In this document: positions 13,373 to 22,052 of the stretch, one piece after another | How positions within the stretch are numbered: the first letter of the stretch is position 1 | How the letters are laid out: each line of letters begins with the position of its first letter | Source of the DNA: Bacteroidota bacterium | Lineage (GTDB): Bacteria; Bacteroidota; Bacteroidia; UBA8524 | Length of the DNA: 34,578 bases | Reading direction: 5' to 3' | Assembly (NCBI GenBank): GCA_016124735.1 | Contig: WGMZ01000021.1 | Location: forward strand, 1-34,578 | Program-made: the position numbers and the translations under genes | Notes under the pieces: model-generated | What the model saw: only the letters and a program-made list of their open reading frames with translations | Told to the model about the DNA's origin: nothing | Databases searched by the model: none

Positions 13373-15676
13373 ATGAGAAAACTGTTACCACTGATTCCAC
13401 TTTTGAGCCTTTTCGGTGCTTGCTCGGTGAAACCAAGTCCGGCAACAGGCGATTGGATGCCATTGCGACTGAATCCGGATTCAACAATGCTGTACCTGGA
13501 GGATTACTTCATGGACGCTTCCTTGATTAAATCTGTTAAGACGCCGGAAGGATTGACAGCAAATATCGACTCTTCCGGGAAGCAGCTCTGGCTGAAGGGG
13601 AATCCAGAGCGAGATATCTCGCTGTTAAAAATGATTGTTCCCGGATATGAATTAAGTCTGGTGGTAAAGAAATCGCTGAAAGTAAAGGCCCGGCTCGAAT
13701 ACCCGGATCCGAAGAAAGCCCATCAAATAATTTTTGTTGCTGGCGATTTCAATGGATGGACTCCCTCCAGCGACAGCATGTATTTTGATCCGACCAAGGG
13801 CTCCTGGATATTGGAAAAATATCTGAATCCCGGAGAACATTCCTATCGCTTACATTTTGATGATCTGGAGCAATTGGATGGAAAAAATCCGGAGCAAAAA
13901 GAAAATGGACTGGGAGGGGTTAATTCCGTTTGGTCCGCGGGGGAAATGGAAAAGGCGGCACAGATTCGGCTTCAGTTCGATGGAAAGACTATTTTTTCTG
14001 CCTCAACAGAGCGTCCGGAAGACTGGATTGTACTTTATAACAATCAGGTGATCCTGGAAAAAGATAGCTCTAATCGCATCAATTTGACCTCAGATGAGGT
14101 ATTCGGAGACGGATTGCTTCATATTTATGCTGGAAATCAGGAAGCCCTGGTTCCAGTGAAAAAGGGTCATTTTGTTATAGATGGATTCGAGATGACCCGA
14201 CAAGACCGTCATAGAATGATCATGTATTTCGTGATGCTCGATCGGTTTTTTAATGGAAAGCCGGATAATGACCCCCGGCCACTCGACTCTGTCATATACC
14301 GCGCACAGTTTCTTGGTGGCGACATCAATGGACTGGGAGCCTGGTTGGCCGATGGATATTTCGAAGACCTGAATGTGAACTCCATCTGCATTTCACCGAT
14401 TTCATCTAATCCGAAGGGGGCCTGGGGCCTCTGGGATAGAGGTGGGATGCGGACACGATTTTCTGCCTACCACGGATATTGGCCAATTTCATTTTCAGGA
14501 ATTGATCCACGCTTCGGAAGCGAACTGGATTTAAGAGAACTGATACGTTTGGCACACCGCGAAGACAAGAATATAATTCTTGACTTTGTAGCTCATCATG
14601 TACATATTGAACACCCGCTTTATAAAGACCATCCAGACTGGGTAACCCCGATTCATCTTCCGGATGGAAGCTTGAATACAGAACGATGGGATGAATTCCG
14701 CTTTACAACCTGGGTCGATGCGTTCCTTCCGACTCTGGATATGAGTCGCCCGGAAGTATGCGATGCCACGACAGATTCGGCCATGTACTGGTTTCACACC
14801 TTTGATCTGGATGGCTTACATCACGATGCTACCCAATATGTACCTAATAAATACTGGCGAATGCTAACCCGGAAAATGAGGACTGAAGTAGGAAGAACTG
14901 GCGAAAAAAGTATATTCCAAATCGGTGAAAGCCATGGCTCTGCTGAACTTATTGACTCTTATCTTGGAAGCGGGTTGATGGACGCGCAAATTGATTTCAA
15001 TCTTTATGATGCTGCCCTGCGTTGTTTTGCATTCGATAAATCAGCGAAAGAAAATGCCAGTTCCTATGAAAATTTAGCCAGGACACTCAGAGAAAGCATA
15101 CGCAACTATGGTCCGCATCATCTGATGGGAAATATTTCCGGAAATAAGGATAAGCCGCGTTTCGTTTCGCTGGCTGATGGATCGGTAAGGCCAGACGAGG
15201 ATACCCGGCTGGCTGGATATTCGCGAAAAATACGGCACCGAAATTCCAAAGCTTTTCGGCAATTGGCAATGATGATGGCCTTCAATTACATGATACCGGG
15301 AATTCCAGTTGTGTATTATGGAGATGAAATAGGCATGCCAGGAGCCAATGATCCGGATAACAGACGCATGATGCGTTTTGATTCACTCAGCCCCGATGAA
15401 TTGAAATTGCGCAGCACGGTGAGTGAATTGGGAAAAATCCGCAGCTCATCAATGGCATTAATGTATGGAAGCACGGAAGTAGAGAATTATCGCAATTACC
15501 TCTGTGTGCAGAGAAAATATGGCAATGAAACAATCCTTGCGTATTGGTCCAAATCGGGCGCGGAAGTGCCTCTGCCGGAAGGAAGCAAATGGGAATTGAT
15601 TTCTGGAAATGGACACATTGAATCCGGCCGCGCAATCATTGATCCGCTGTCTTATATCATCCTGAAACAAAATTGA
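13373..15676 (+). CDS. GH13 alpha-amylase-type lipoprotein with altered active site
   Basis: This 767-residue protein has a lipobox (MRKLLPLIPLLSLFGAC, Cys17), an N-terminal beta domain, a CBM48-like glycogen-binding segment (about 117-165; IIFVAGDFNGWTPSSDSMYF) and a GH13 barrel from about 280. Triad residues are present: D485 (LHHDA), E519 (QIGES) and D593 (GNKDKPRF). However, region I reads DFVAHH (404-409) with H408 for the usual Asn, and region II reads DGLHHD with H483 for the Arg that is almost invariant two residues before the nucleophile; each is one base from the usual codon. It probably sits on the cell surface, as SusG-like amylases do, but activity may be reduced or changed. It has its own -7 element and lies between two broken sugar genes. 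Confidence 0.87.
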   Translation: MRKLLPLIPLLSLFGACSVKPSPATGDWMPLRLNPDSTMLYLEDYFMDASLIKSVKTPEGLTANIDSSGKQLWLKGNPERDISLLKMIVPGYELSLVVKKSLKVKARLEYPDPKKAHQIIFVAGDFNGWTPSSDSMYFDPTKGSWILEKYLNPGEHSYRLHFDDLEQLDGKNPEQKENGLGGVNSVWSAGEMEKAAQIRLQFDGKTIFSASTERPEDWIVLYNNQVILEKDSSNRINLTSDEVFGDGLLHIYAGNQEALVPVKKGHFVIDGFEMTRQDRHRMIMYFVMLDRFFNGKPDNDPRPLDSVIYRAQFLGGDINGLGAWLADGYFEDLNVNSICISPISSNPKGAWGLWDRGGMRTRFSAYHGYWPISFSGIDPRFGSELDLRELIRLAHREDKNIILDFVAHHVHIEHPLYKDHPDWVTPIHLPDGSLNTERWDEFRFTTWVDAFLPTLDMSRPEVCDATTDSAMYWFHTFDLDGLHHDATQYVPNKYWRMLTRKMRTEVGRTGEKSIFQIGESHGSAELIDSYLGSGLMDAQIDFNLYDAALRCFAFDKSAKENASSYENLARTLRESIRNYGPHHLMGNISGNKDKPRFVSLADGSVRPDEDTRLAGYSRKIRHRNSKAFRQLAMMMAFNYMIPGIPVVYYGDEIGMPGANDPDNRRMMRFDSLSPDELKLRSTVSELGKIRSSSMALMYGSTEVENYRNYLCVQRKYGNETILAYWSKSGAEVPLPEGSKWELISGNGHIESGRAIIDPLSYIILKQN

Positions 15677-15677
15677 A

Positions 15678-16040
15678 ATGCAATACTTCTGGCTTCTTTT
15701 CATCCGTTTATTGGACTTTCCCTGCAACAGCAAGACCGCAAGCGAACAGCAATGTGTATGAAGTGAATGCGAGGCAATTCAGGTATGTGAGTGGTTTTTG
15801 CCAAGATTGAAGAAAATAGGAATCGATATTGTTCGGTTGATTCCAACCAAGCCATGGGCGAACAGAACCCTAAATGAAGTCTGGGAAGCTATAATTCAGA
15901 AAAGACTTAAAGCCATAATTCCGGGATTAAGGACTGAAGATGACTTTCAGCAGGGTGTGATTGAAGTCCATTCATTGATGGAATGTCTGTTTTTCACAGT
16001 GATTTTGGCCTTGTTTATATATGTTAAAAAGGTCATTGAA
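15678..16040 (+). pseudogene. Remnant of a second GH13 alpha-amylase gene
   Basis: Two bases after the lipoprotein stop, ATG 15678 begins a signal-like run (MQYFWLLFIRLL). Broken GH13 pieces follow in changing frames: NSNVYEVNARQF (about 15746-15781), LPRLKKIGIDIVRLIP (from 15795), then in another frame MGEQNPK-stop-SLGSYNS (from about 15852; compare the usual PIGEKNRKGSLGSYYS), then back to TEDDFQQGVIEVHSLM (about 15937-15985), after which the DWVANH region is lost. At least three frame changes and several internal stops are needed. An 88-codon frame (15798-16064) runs through it but is not a gene in itself. The C-terminal three quarters are missing, and the convergent GH13 gene follows. Confidence 0.75.
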
Positions 16041-16074
16041 GGGGTCGTCTCCATTCTGGTATAGAACAGATTTA

Positions 16075-17886
16075 TTACCATTCGAAAATAACTACTTCGT
16101 GTTGCTCCAAACCGAACACCGCATTGCGGTTCAAGGATACTTTATAAAGGCTTAGTTTAGGTTCTGATTCTCCGATGGCCCGATATAACTCCGGGAATTG
16201 AGAAAGTACAATTTCTGTACGCGCGGAATTGGTATTCACCAACACCGCAACTCCATGACCGTTTTTCTCGCGCATGTAGACGTATGCCCCACCTTGGGGT
16301 GTAAACTGAATAAAACGGGCATCTGTATCGAAGGCGGGATGGCTTTTTCGCAAATGAGCCAATGTGCGAATCACATAATAAGTACCTGAATCATGGTACT
16401 TATCGGGTGATTTCTCTCCCGGCCAGCCTCCTTTCCATTCAGGGTGTTTATCGTTGTCGTTACCTGTGGCGGCCATCAATTGCTCCGTTCCATAGTATAA
16501 ACAGGGAATTCCTCTTGTACTCAACAAGACACTCAAGGCACTCTGTAGTTTGAGTGTATCCCTCCCAAAAACACCAAATGTTCTCGGTAAATCGTGCTTG
16601 TCTAGAAAGGTGATCAATTCACGGGCATTGCTGTATTGGTAATCCTGGGCCAGGGTATAATAAATCTCAGCGAGACCTGTATTCCATCCTGGTTCCAAAT
16701 TGAAAGCATGTTGTATGGACCTGCACAATTGAAAATCGGTGAGGGAGGGAAGTCCGCCGTCCTCTGTATTCATTTTGTCGCCAAACCAAATTTGAATGCC
16801 TTCTCCATAATCCCAAATTTCTCCAAAAACAAAGAGCTCGGGAAATTCCCGATGGACCTGCTCATACCATTCCTTTATAAAACTGGCGCCGGGGTAGGCG
16901 TAAGTGTCAATGCACAGAGCGTCGATTTTATAGCGTTCCACCCACCAAAGCGTATTTTGGATCAGAAATTTCCGTAGATGGATATTGCTTGTATTTAAAT
17001 CCGGCATATGCTGATTGAACCAGTCCTGGTTAAATATCCTTTTTTGTTCGGGCGAGGCGTAGGGGTCCATCAGTATAGGAGCACGGAAATTGCTCCGGGT
17101 GAAGCTTGGCCACCAATGGAACCATGCCGAATCGATCAGGTCTCTGAAGAGAAAATTTCGATCGCCAATATGGTTGAAAACCATTTCTTTAACCAATTTC
17201 ATCTTCCGTTGGTGCATTTCGTCAATCAGGTTTTCGTAATCATGAGTGTCTCCCAAACGAGGGTCGATTCCGTAATGATTGGTTATGGCGAAGCCATGGT
17301 ACGATTCGAGCGGTTCATCATTTTCAAATACCGGATCAAGCCAAAGGGCCGTGACACCTAACTCTTTCAGGTAATCCAGTTGATTTTGTATGCCTTTCAA
17401 ATCGCCGCCGTGCCGGCCATATGCTGGATCCCTTGAATTACTTTTCTCCTGCATGCCGTTGGGATAATCGTTGGTAGGGTCGCCATTGGAAAAGCGATCG
17501 GACTTAATCAGATACAAGAGATCATGTTCGTCCAACGCAGATCCAATAGACGATTCCAATGACAATAGTGAATAGGAGAATTCTTTCCTTTGACCATTCA
17601 GATGATAATTCATTTTAAAATGAAAGGCCTTATTAATCTCTCCAAGATTCAGATAGATGAGAAGATAATTTTGGTTTTGCAAAGAGACAATGGAATCGAT
17701 TTTTATTCTTGTTTCACCCGAACTCCAATCACTACTTTTTCCAATTTCCGGATAATGAATGAGCAACTGAAGCTGACTGTTTTTCATTCCGGAAAACCAA
17801 TTGGGAGGATAGATAGATTGTGCATTCAAGCTAAATCCGGAGCAGATTAAGAGAAAGAAGAGTGCTTTTTTCATCTTGAAGAACAA
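16075..17886 (-). CDS. Secreted GH13 cyclomaltodextrinase/neopullulanase-like protein with altered active site
   Basis: This 603-residue protein has a signal peptide best started at the internal MKKALFFLLICSGFSLNAQ (ATG 17874); ATG 17886 would add four residues. The N-terminal Ig-like domain (YPPNWFSGMKNSQLQLLIH, 26-44) is that of cyclomaltodextrinases, followed by the GH13 barrel from about 122 and a C-terminal beta domain. Triad residues remain: D327 (LCIDTYAYPG), E356 (FGEIWDYG) and D432 (KHD). Three near-invariant residues are changed: E234 for Asp in region I (KEMVFNH), C325 for the Arg before the nucleophile, and K430 for Asn in region IV (FLDKHD). The frame is intact, so either selection has relaxed recently or the protein has a binding or modified catalytic role. 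The expected substrate is maltodextrin or cyclodextrin in the periplasm. Confidence 0.85.
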   Translation of the reverse strand: MFFKMKKALFFLLICSGFSLNAQSIYPPNWFSGMKNSQLQLLIHYPEIGKSSDWSSGETRIKIDSIVSLQNQNYLLIYLNLGEINKAFHFKMNYHLNGQRKEFSYSLLSLESSIGSALDEHDLLYLIKSDRFSNGDPTNDYPNGMQEKSNSRDPAYGRHGGDLKGIQNQLDYLKELGVTALWLDPVFENDEPLESYHGFAITNHYGIDPRLGDTHDYENLIDEMHQRKMKLVKEMVFNHIGDRNFLFRDLIDSAWFHWWPSFTRSNFRAPILMDPYASPEQKRIFNQDWFNQHMPDLNTSNIHLRKFLIQNTLWWVERYKIDALCIDTYAYPGASFIKEWYEQVHREFPELFVFGEIWDYGEGIQIWFGDKMNTEDGGLPSLTDFQLCRSIQHAFNLEPGWNTGLAEIYYTLAQDYQYSNARELITFLDKHDLPRTFGVFGRDTLKLQSALSVLLSTRGIPCLYYGTEQLMAATGNDNDKHPEWKGGWPGEKSPDKYHDSGTYYVIRTLAHLRKSHPAFDTDARFIQFTPQGGAYVYMREKNGHGVAVLVNTNSARTEIVLSQFPELYRAIGESEPKLSLYKVSLNRNAVFGLEQHEVVIFEW

Positions 17887-18170
17887 TGTGTTAAACCAAT
17901 CAAAATCAATAAAATGTACTGCGTATAGTGAAGAGTTTTACCTCTTTACTTAGTGTATAATTTACAGTTGTTTGCAAATTTGAAAAGACAATCAAAGCAA
18001 AATACAATCAGAAAACGTTACTGATCAATCTTTACCGCACTTCTTGATGGGGCTATATGCCAATGCATGGTACGCTATTAAAGTCCTGCAATGTTGAGAA
18101 AATGTAAATCGAAACTTTTCGGTTTCTCTGGGTTCCACAGAAATAATCGTAGCTGCTTTCAACGATTGAA
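17887..18170. promoter_or_regulatory. Gene-free stretch upstream of the secreted GH13 gene, with palindrome
   Basis: No gene is seen. AGTGAAGAG (17927-17935) and CTCTTTACT (17942-17950) form a 9-base inverted repeat with one G-T pair around a 6-base centre, 41 bases before the GH13 start. It may be an operator or leader hairpin. The rest is A/T-rich spacer without recognisable structure. Confidence 0.35.
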
Positions 18171-18201
18171 AAAGCCCCGGTTGCCTGGGCCATGGGGCTT
18201 T
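18171..18201 (-). terminator. Intrinsic terminator of the ECF sigma/T9SS operon
   Basis: AAAGCCCC (18171-18178) pairs with GGGGCTTT (18194-18201). On the minus strand the stem is followed by TTTTTCAATCG. It lies 20 bases after the stop codon of the type IX cargo gene, so it ends the 21893-18221 transcript. Confidence 0.8.
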
Positions 18202-18220
18202 TATCTAACGAACATGGAAC

Positions 18221-19921
18221 TTAATTGTTTTCTTTCTTCAGAATCTTCAGGGTTTGCCACTGGACTCCATCTCCAACCCGAAGAAAATAGATTCCGGGGG
18301 CCAGCTCTTTCATTGGAATCGAGGCAGGGGATACGGATGAGATCTCTCCCAGCAGGTATTCTTTTCCTGTTGCATCGTACAGATGAATCAATGCAGGCTT
18401 AAAAAACTCCCATTTCAACCATATATCACCACTGGTTGGATTCGGATATGCGATGATCTTTGGAGATGGATCAATCCGTTGAACAGAATTTGGATTCCCC
18501 GGTACTTCCTGACACATGATGAAGGAATAGCTTGTACCCATCACTTCAATGGTGTCGTAATCATTGTGTTTTATCACATCTTCAATCTTCTTGATTGTAA
18601 CGGTATCTCCATTGCGAGCGGTATCTCCTGAGACTGTATAATTGATCAAGCCGTAAACTGAACTATCCGATCCATCCTGAATTTTCGTTTCAATATTGGC
18701 TTTCGAATCAATCATGTAATTGCGAAAGAGATTTAGGTTATTGCTGCTGAAATTGGACAGAATATTTCCATTACCGAACCAGGTATTAAAATGCATGGAT
18801 ATCGATTTAAAGCTGGTGCCGTTCTCCGGTGTAAATTGTTTTGTTTGATTGACCACCTTTAAAGTTAGTGGATTGCTGATGAAAACATTCCTTTGGATTT
18901 CAAATGTCTGATTCAGTCCATTGCTTATTTCGGCGGGGAAGTGCACACATAAATTATTTGCGATGAATAGATTGCATTCCATGAGTCCGAAACGGTTTCC
19001 TTCCTCTATGAGAATTGCCGTGCCATTGGTTTCAAATGAATTCTCGCTTATGGTGCAAAGTGTCTGAGAAAGGGTTCTGTTCTCATTGCGGCCACGCAAT
19101 CGCAGGCCAATGCTATTTTGTTTTACAGATGTATTCTGAATGGACAAGCTGTGTCCATAAAACCCAATTCCATTATTAAGCAAGCTGGAAGAATCGATGC
19201 GCACATATGCGGCATCCCAAATGGCTGTATCATTATTTTGGATCACGCAAGAATAGAAATGCCCACTCACTTCTTTCATAGCGAGATGATTGTTTTCAAT
19301 GGTGGAATAATTGGCATTGATTATACCCGGTGAAAAATTGGAATCAACACCTGTTAAGCTTGCCGAAATACCAACTCTGTTATTGGCAATAAGGGATAAG
19401 GTCAACATAATTGAAGCTCCTCTGATTCCCGTTTTTATTCCGACAATATTATTCTCGATGGTTGAATTGTAAAATGTAATATCCAGAGTAGTTGGTGAAA
19501 AAGGTAGTGGAATTTGACTCGTATTGAGGCCGGTTTCAGCATCATTCAAAATGCCATAGTTGAAATGAATTCTTGCAGATTGACTTTCCATAAAAACCCC
19601 TTTCCAAAGGACATGTTTCCCATTCCCAATTTCCTTTCCTTTCAGGACTACCGGTAAGTTCTGAGAGCCATTTATTTCTAAAATTCCACCGACATAGATA
19701 CCATAGGGGCCTTCAAAAAATATATTTGTTCCCTCTTCAATCTCTAAAGAATATTCTATCGGGACCGTTACATTTCCCTGAATCCAATAGGGACCATTTG
19801 CTTTGGTCCAAATCGTTGCTGAATCAGACAAAGTAATTTCCTGAATAATTGTATCGGCTTTGACCGCTGAAAATGTACCCTGGAGAAATAGTGCCAAAGC
19901 AAAGATTAGTTTCAATTTCAT
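18221..19921 (-). CDS. Secreted right-handed beta-helix protein with type IX sorting domain
   Basis: The best start is ATG 19921-19919, which overlaps the upstream stop as ATGA and has AAGGAGGAG just before it; that gives 566 residues. A longer frame begins at 19948 but would precede the signal peptide MKLKLIFALALFLQGTFSAV. The mature part has repeated short strands with NNxxG, NNTAI and IENN turns over about residues 60-400 (STIENNIVGIKTG, SLIANNRVGIS, SVKQNSIGLRLRG, SFETNGTAILIEEG), the pattern of a parallel beta-helix of the pectate-lyase type without a clear active site. The last 75 residues are a Por-type sorting domain (AYPNPTSGDIWLKW, LYDATGKE, LAPGIYFLRVG). It is therefore probably exported across the outer membrane and surface-attached. 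Third gene of the sigma operon. Confidence 0.87.
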   Translation of the reverse strand: MKLKLIFALALFLQGTFSAVKADTIIQEITLSDSATIWTKANGPYWIQGNVTVPIEYSLEIEEGTNIFFEGPYGIYVGGILEINGSQNLPVVLKGKEIGNGKHVLWKGVFMESQSARIHFNYGILNDAETGLNTSQIPLPFSPTTLDITFYNSTIENNIVGIKTGIRGASIMLTLSLIANNRVGISASLTGVDSNFSPGIINANYSTIENNHLAMKEVSGHFYSCVIQNNDTAIWDAAYVRIDSSSLLNNGIGFYGHSLSIQNTSVKQNSIGLRLRGRNENRTLSQTLCTISENSFETNGTAILIEEGNRFGLMECNLFIANNLCVHFPAEISNGLNQTFEIQRNVFISNPLTLKVVNQTKQFTPENGTSFKSISMHFNTWFGNGNILSNFSSNNLNLFRNYMIDSKANIETKIQDGSDSSVYGLINYTVSGDTARNGDTVTIKKIEDVIKHNDYDTIEVMGTSYSFIMCQEVPGNPNSVQRIDPSPKIIAYPNPTSGDIWLKWEFFKPALIHLYDATGKEYLLGEISSVSPASIPMKELAPGIYFLRVGDGVQWQTLKILKKENN

Positions 19922-21321
19922 TTCGCTCCTCCTTTCTTTTGCAAACAAAACATCATTCCCAAACGGAAGCTGAGGTATTGGTGTCTTTCACTAAATAATG
20001 CACCCGAATAAATTTTACCAGGCTGGTACTGATAACGTGTCTGAATATAGATGGACGACCGATTATTCAGCAAATAAGATGCGCCAAAGCCAAACTTGAG
20101 CTGGTAATTCAACCTGCGGATGCTTTGATTCGTTTCATGGAAATAAGTTTCCCGGCTTTTGAACTGAACATTCGAGTTAAGGTAGTTCAGGGAAGTGCCA
20201 AACATCCAGCTCCATTCAAACCCTTGTCCGAGGCTTTGCACTTTTCCAATCTCTAGCGGAATACTGAGCCAACTGTATCGAAGAGAATAGTTTCCCCCTT
20301 TTTGGTCGTAGTTGATCATGGTCCCGGTATTTAAATTGCGGTCAACCCATTCGAGGGTGTCAATTTTGCCATAATACGAATAAGAACCACTTAGTGTATA
20401 GGCTGAATATGCAAAGCCCGTGCGAATGAGCCAATTTTTATTGCTGCGGTATTGATATCCAAGTTGAAGAATTCCACCCATTGCGGACCGATTGTTTTTT
20501 TCAAAATTAATATCTCCCCGTATCGCGAAATCTCTCACCGATGGAATCAAGGTGCCTGCTTCGAAATAAACATATTGATGACAGGACTTAAAAATGCTGG
20601 AATCTTTCTTAGGCGCCTTGATTTTTGGTATTTCGGGAGAATTCGGAGACCAGGAAGCGAGATGGATGGGAATTGTCGGAAACTCAACCGCTTCAATAGT
20701 CCGATTGTTTTGGTTTTCTAAGGGCTCAGAACCTTCTGGAGCTGGCCCGGATTCATCATTCAGATTTTTTTGGCTTCCATTTGGATTGGTTTTTTTATTC
20801 ACGGCATCAGAACTCCCGGAGAAAGGAGCAGGAGAGGGGAAGAGTAATTCCTCTCCTGTTCTTGAATTGCCCGGTGTTGGTTTCTGGGTTTGAGATAAAC
20901 CGGAAGCCTGATTATTTACTTTATCGGTAGGGAATGGATTGGAAGGATTGGAAGGATTGGAAGGATTGGATGGGTTCCCATCGATTTCAATATTTTTTTC
21001 ATCCGCTCCAGATGTAGCAGACTCCTGAACATTCGGCACCTGAATTTCCGATTGTCCATTGTGAGAGGATACAGGATTCGTTGTTTCAGACCTTGAACTT
21101 ACTTCTTGTCGGGCACCTTCGTGATCCATCAGAGAGAACACAATACAAATAGTCGCAATAAGGGCAACTGAAGCCACCCCAAATAAGGACCAGAACCTCC
21201 AATTTGGTTTTTTCAGGCCCAACTGTATCTGATTCCATACGGAATCATCCGGTTCGGCTTTCAGGTCTTTTAAGCCATCCCGGAACAGTTTTTCCAATTC
21301 ATCTAACTCTCTCTCCTTCAT
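19918..21321 (-). CDS. Putative anti-sigma protein: inner-membrane anchor fused to outer-membrane beta-barrel domain
   Basis: This 467-residue protein has a charged cytoplasmic N-terminus (1-42; MKERELDELEKLFRDGLKDL), one membrane segment (about 44-64; FWSLFGVASVALIATICIVF), a long low-complexity linker with NPS repeats (about 114-130) and Pro/Asn/Gly-rich sequence to about 235, and a C-terminal beta-rich domain of the PorT-like outer-membrane type (from about 245; YVYFEAGTLIPSVRDFAIRG ... YLSFRLGMMF). It overlaps the sigma gene by 4 bases (ATGA) and the next gene by 4 bases, so all three are tightly coupled. Sigma-anchor-barrel proteins are known in Bacteroidota but poorly studied. A protein bridging both membranes would be well placed to pass an outer-membrane signal to its sigma factor; this is inference. 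Confidence 0.82.
   Translation of the reverse strand: MKERELDELEKLFRDGLKDLKAEPDDSVWNQIQLGLKKPNWRFWSLFGVASVALIATICIVFSLMDHEGARQEVSSRSETTNPVSSHNGQSEIQVPNVQESATSGADEKNIEIDGNPSNPSNPSNPSNPFPTDKVNNQASGLSQTQKPTPGNSRTGEELLFPSPAPFSGSSDAVNKKTNPNGSQKNLNDESGPAPEGSEPLENQNNRTIEAVEFPTIPIHLASWSPNSPEIPKIKAPKKDSSIFKSCHQYVYFEAGTLIPSVRDFAIRGDINFEKNNRSAMGGILQLGYQYRSNKNWLIRTGFAYSAYTLSGSYSYYGKIDTLEWVDRNLNTGTMINYDQKGGNYSLRYSWLSIPLEIGKVQSLGQGFEWSWMFGTSLNYLNSNVQFKSRETYFHETNQSIRRLNYQLKFGFGASYLLNNRSSIYIQTRYQYQPGKIYSGALFSERHQYLSFRLGMMFCLQKKGGAK
20936..20971. repeat. Nine-base tandem repeat encoding Asn-Pro-Ser
   Basis: GGATTGGAA is repeated four times (20936-20944, 20945-20953, 20954-20962, and 20963-20971 with one change). 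On the coding strand it gives Ser-Asn-Pro units in the linker of the anchor-barrel protein. The unit is three codons, so copy-number change would alter linker length without breaking the frame. Confidence 0.85.
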
Positions 21322-21893
21322 TTTGTTATATCCTTTTGTTCCCTATGGGCCAGCCAATCGGCCAGCCGTTTTTTTGCTTTCATTAGCTGTGTTTTTGATG
21401 TGCTGGCACTGATATCAAGCTGTTCTGCAATTTCGTCGTGTGTATATCCTTCAATAACATATAAGTTGAAAACAGATCGGTACCCCGCGGGAAGTTTTTG
21501 TACCAATTGGAGCAAATCTTTCTCCTGTAGCTGCAAGTCGGCAGGTAGTCTGTAATCTTCCCAATCCGTATGTTCTTCTGGTAACTCGTTTCTTCGGTAC
21601 TCCCATTTTCTGTTAAAGCTAATCGCGGTATTTATTACTATCCGAGTCATCCAACCTTCAAAAGAACCGCTCCCCGAATACGCATTGCACTTGTTCAAAA
21701 TACTGATGAATGCCTCTTGAAGGATGTCTTGGGCGTGTTCGCGAGAGCCAGCATAGCGCAGGGCAATCCCCAGCAGCTTGGATTTATAGCGCTGGTATAG
21801 CTCAGACTGTGCTGATTTCTTTCCTTTTTTGCAGGCGTCTATCAGTTCTTTCGGCGTATCCAATTGGGCAGGTTCTGATTCTATGTCGTTCAA
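21318..21893 (-). CDS. ECF-type RNA polymerase sigma factor
   Basis: This 191-residue protein shows region 2 at about 20-95 (KSAQSELYQRYKSKLLGIAL, AQDILQEAFISILNKC, then GSFEGWMTRIVINTAISFNR) and region 4 at about 125-180 (LPAGYRSVFNLYVIEGYTHD, then EIAEQLDISASTSKTQLMKA). The start is TTG at 21893-21891: a TAA lies four codons upstream in frame and there is no ATG before the middle of region 2. First gene of a three-gene operon with 4-base overlaps. Similar sigma factors act with the PorXY system in type IX-secreting bacteria; that this one controls surface secretion is an inference from the cargo gene in its operon. Confidence 0.93.
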   Translation of the reverse strand: MNDIESEPAQLDTPKELIDACKKGKKSAQSELYQRYKSKLLGIALRYAGSREHAQDILQEAFISILNKCNAYSGSGSFEGWMTRIVINTAISFNRKWEYRRNELPEEHTDWEDYRLPADLQLQEKDLLQLVQKLPAGYRSVFNLYVIEGYTHDEIAEQLDISASTSKTQLMKAKKRLADWLAHREQKDITK

Positions 21894-22052
21894 TCGTGAG
21901 ATTTAGTTGTCTGAGCCGCTATTTTACCATATTTATGAGCCTCAGACCTAATTGTTTCCGTAATTTAATTTACGTCATTGCAGTAAATCAATCGAAATGA
22001 TGAAAGGTAAATTATCCAATAGGTTGATTTAAAAGAATCGACACTTCCTCAT

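Noticed and set aside
15798-16064. Apparent 88-residue gene
   Set aside because: It is a mix of in-frame and out-of-frame GH13 remnants and is reported as part of the pseudogene.
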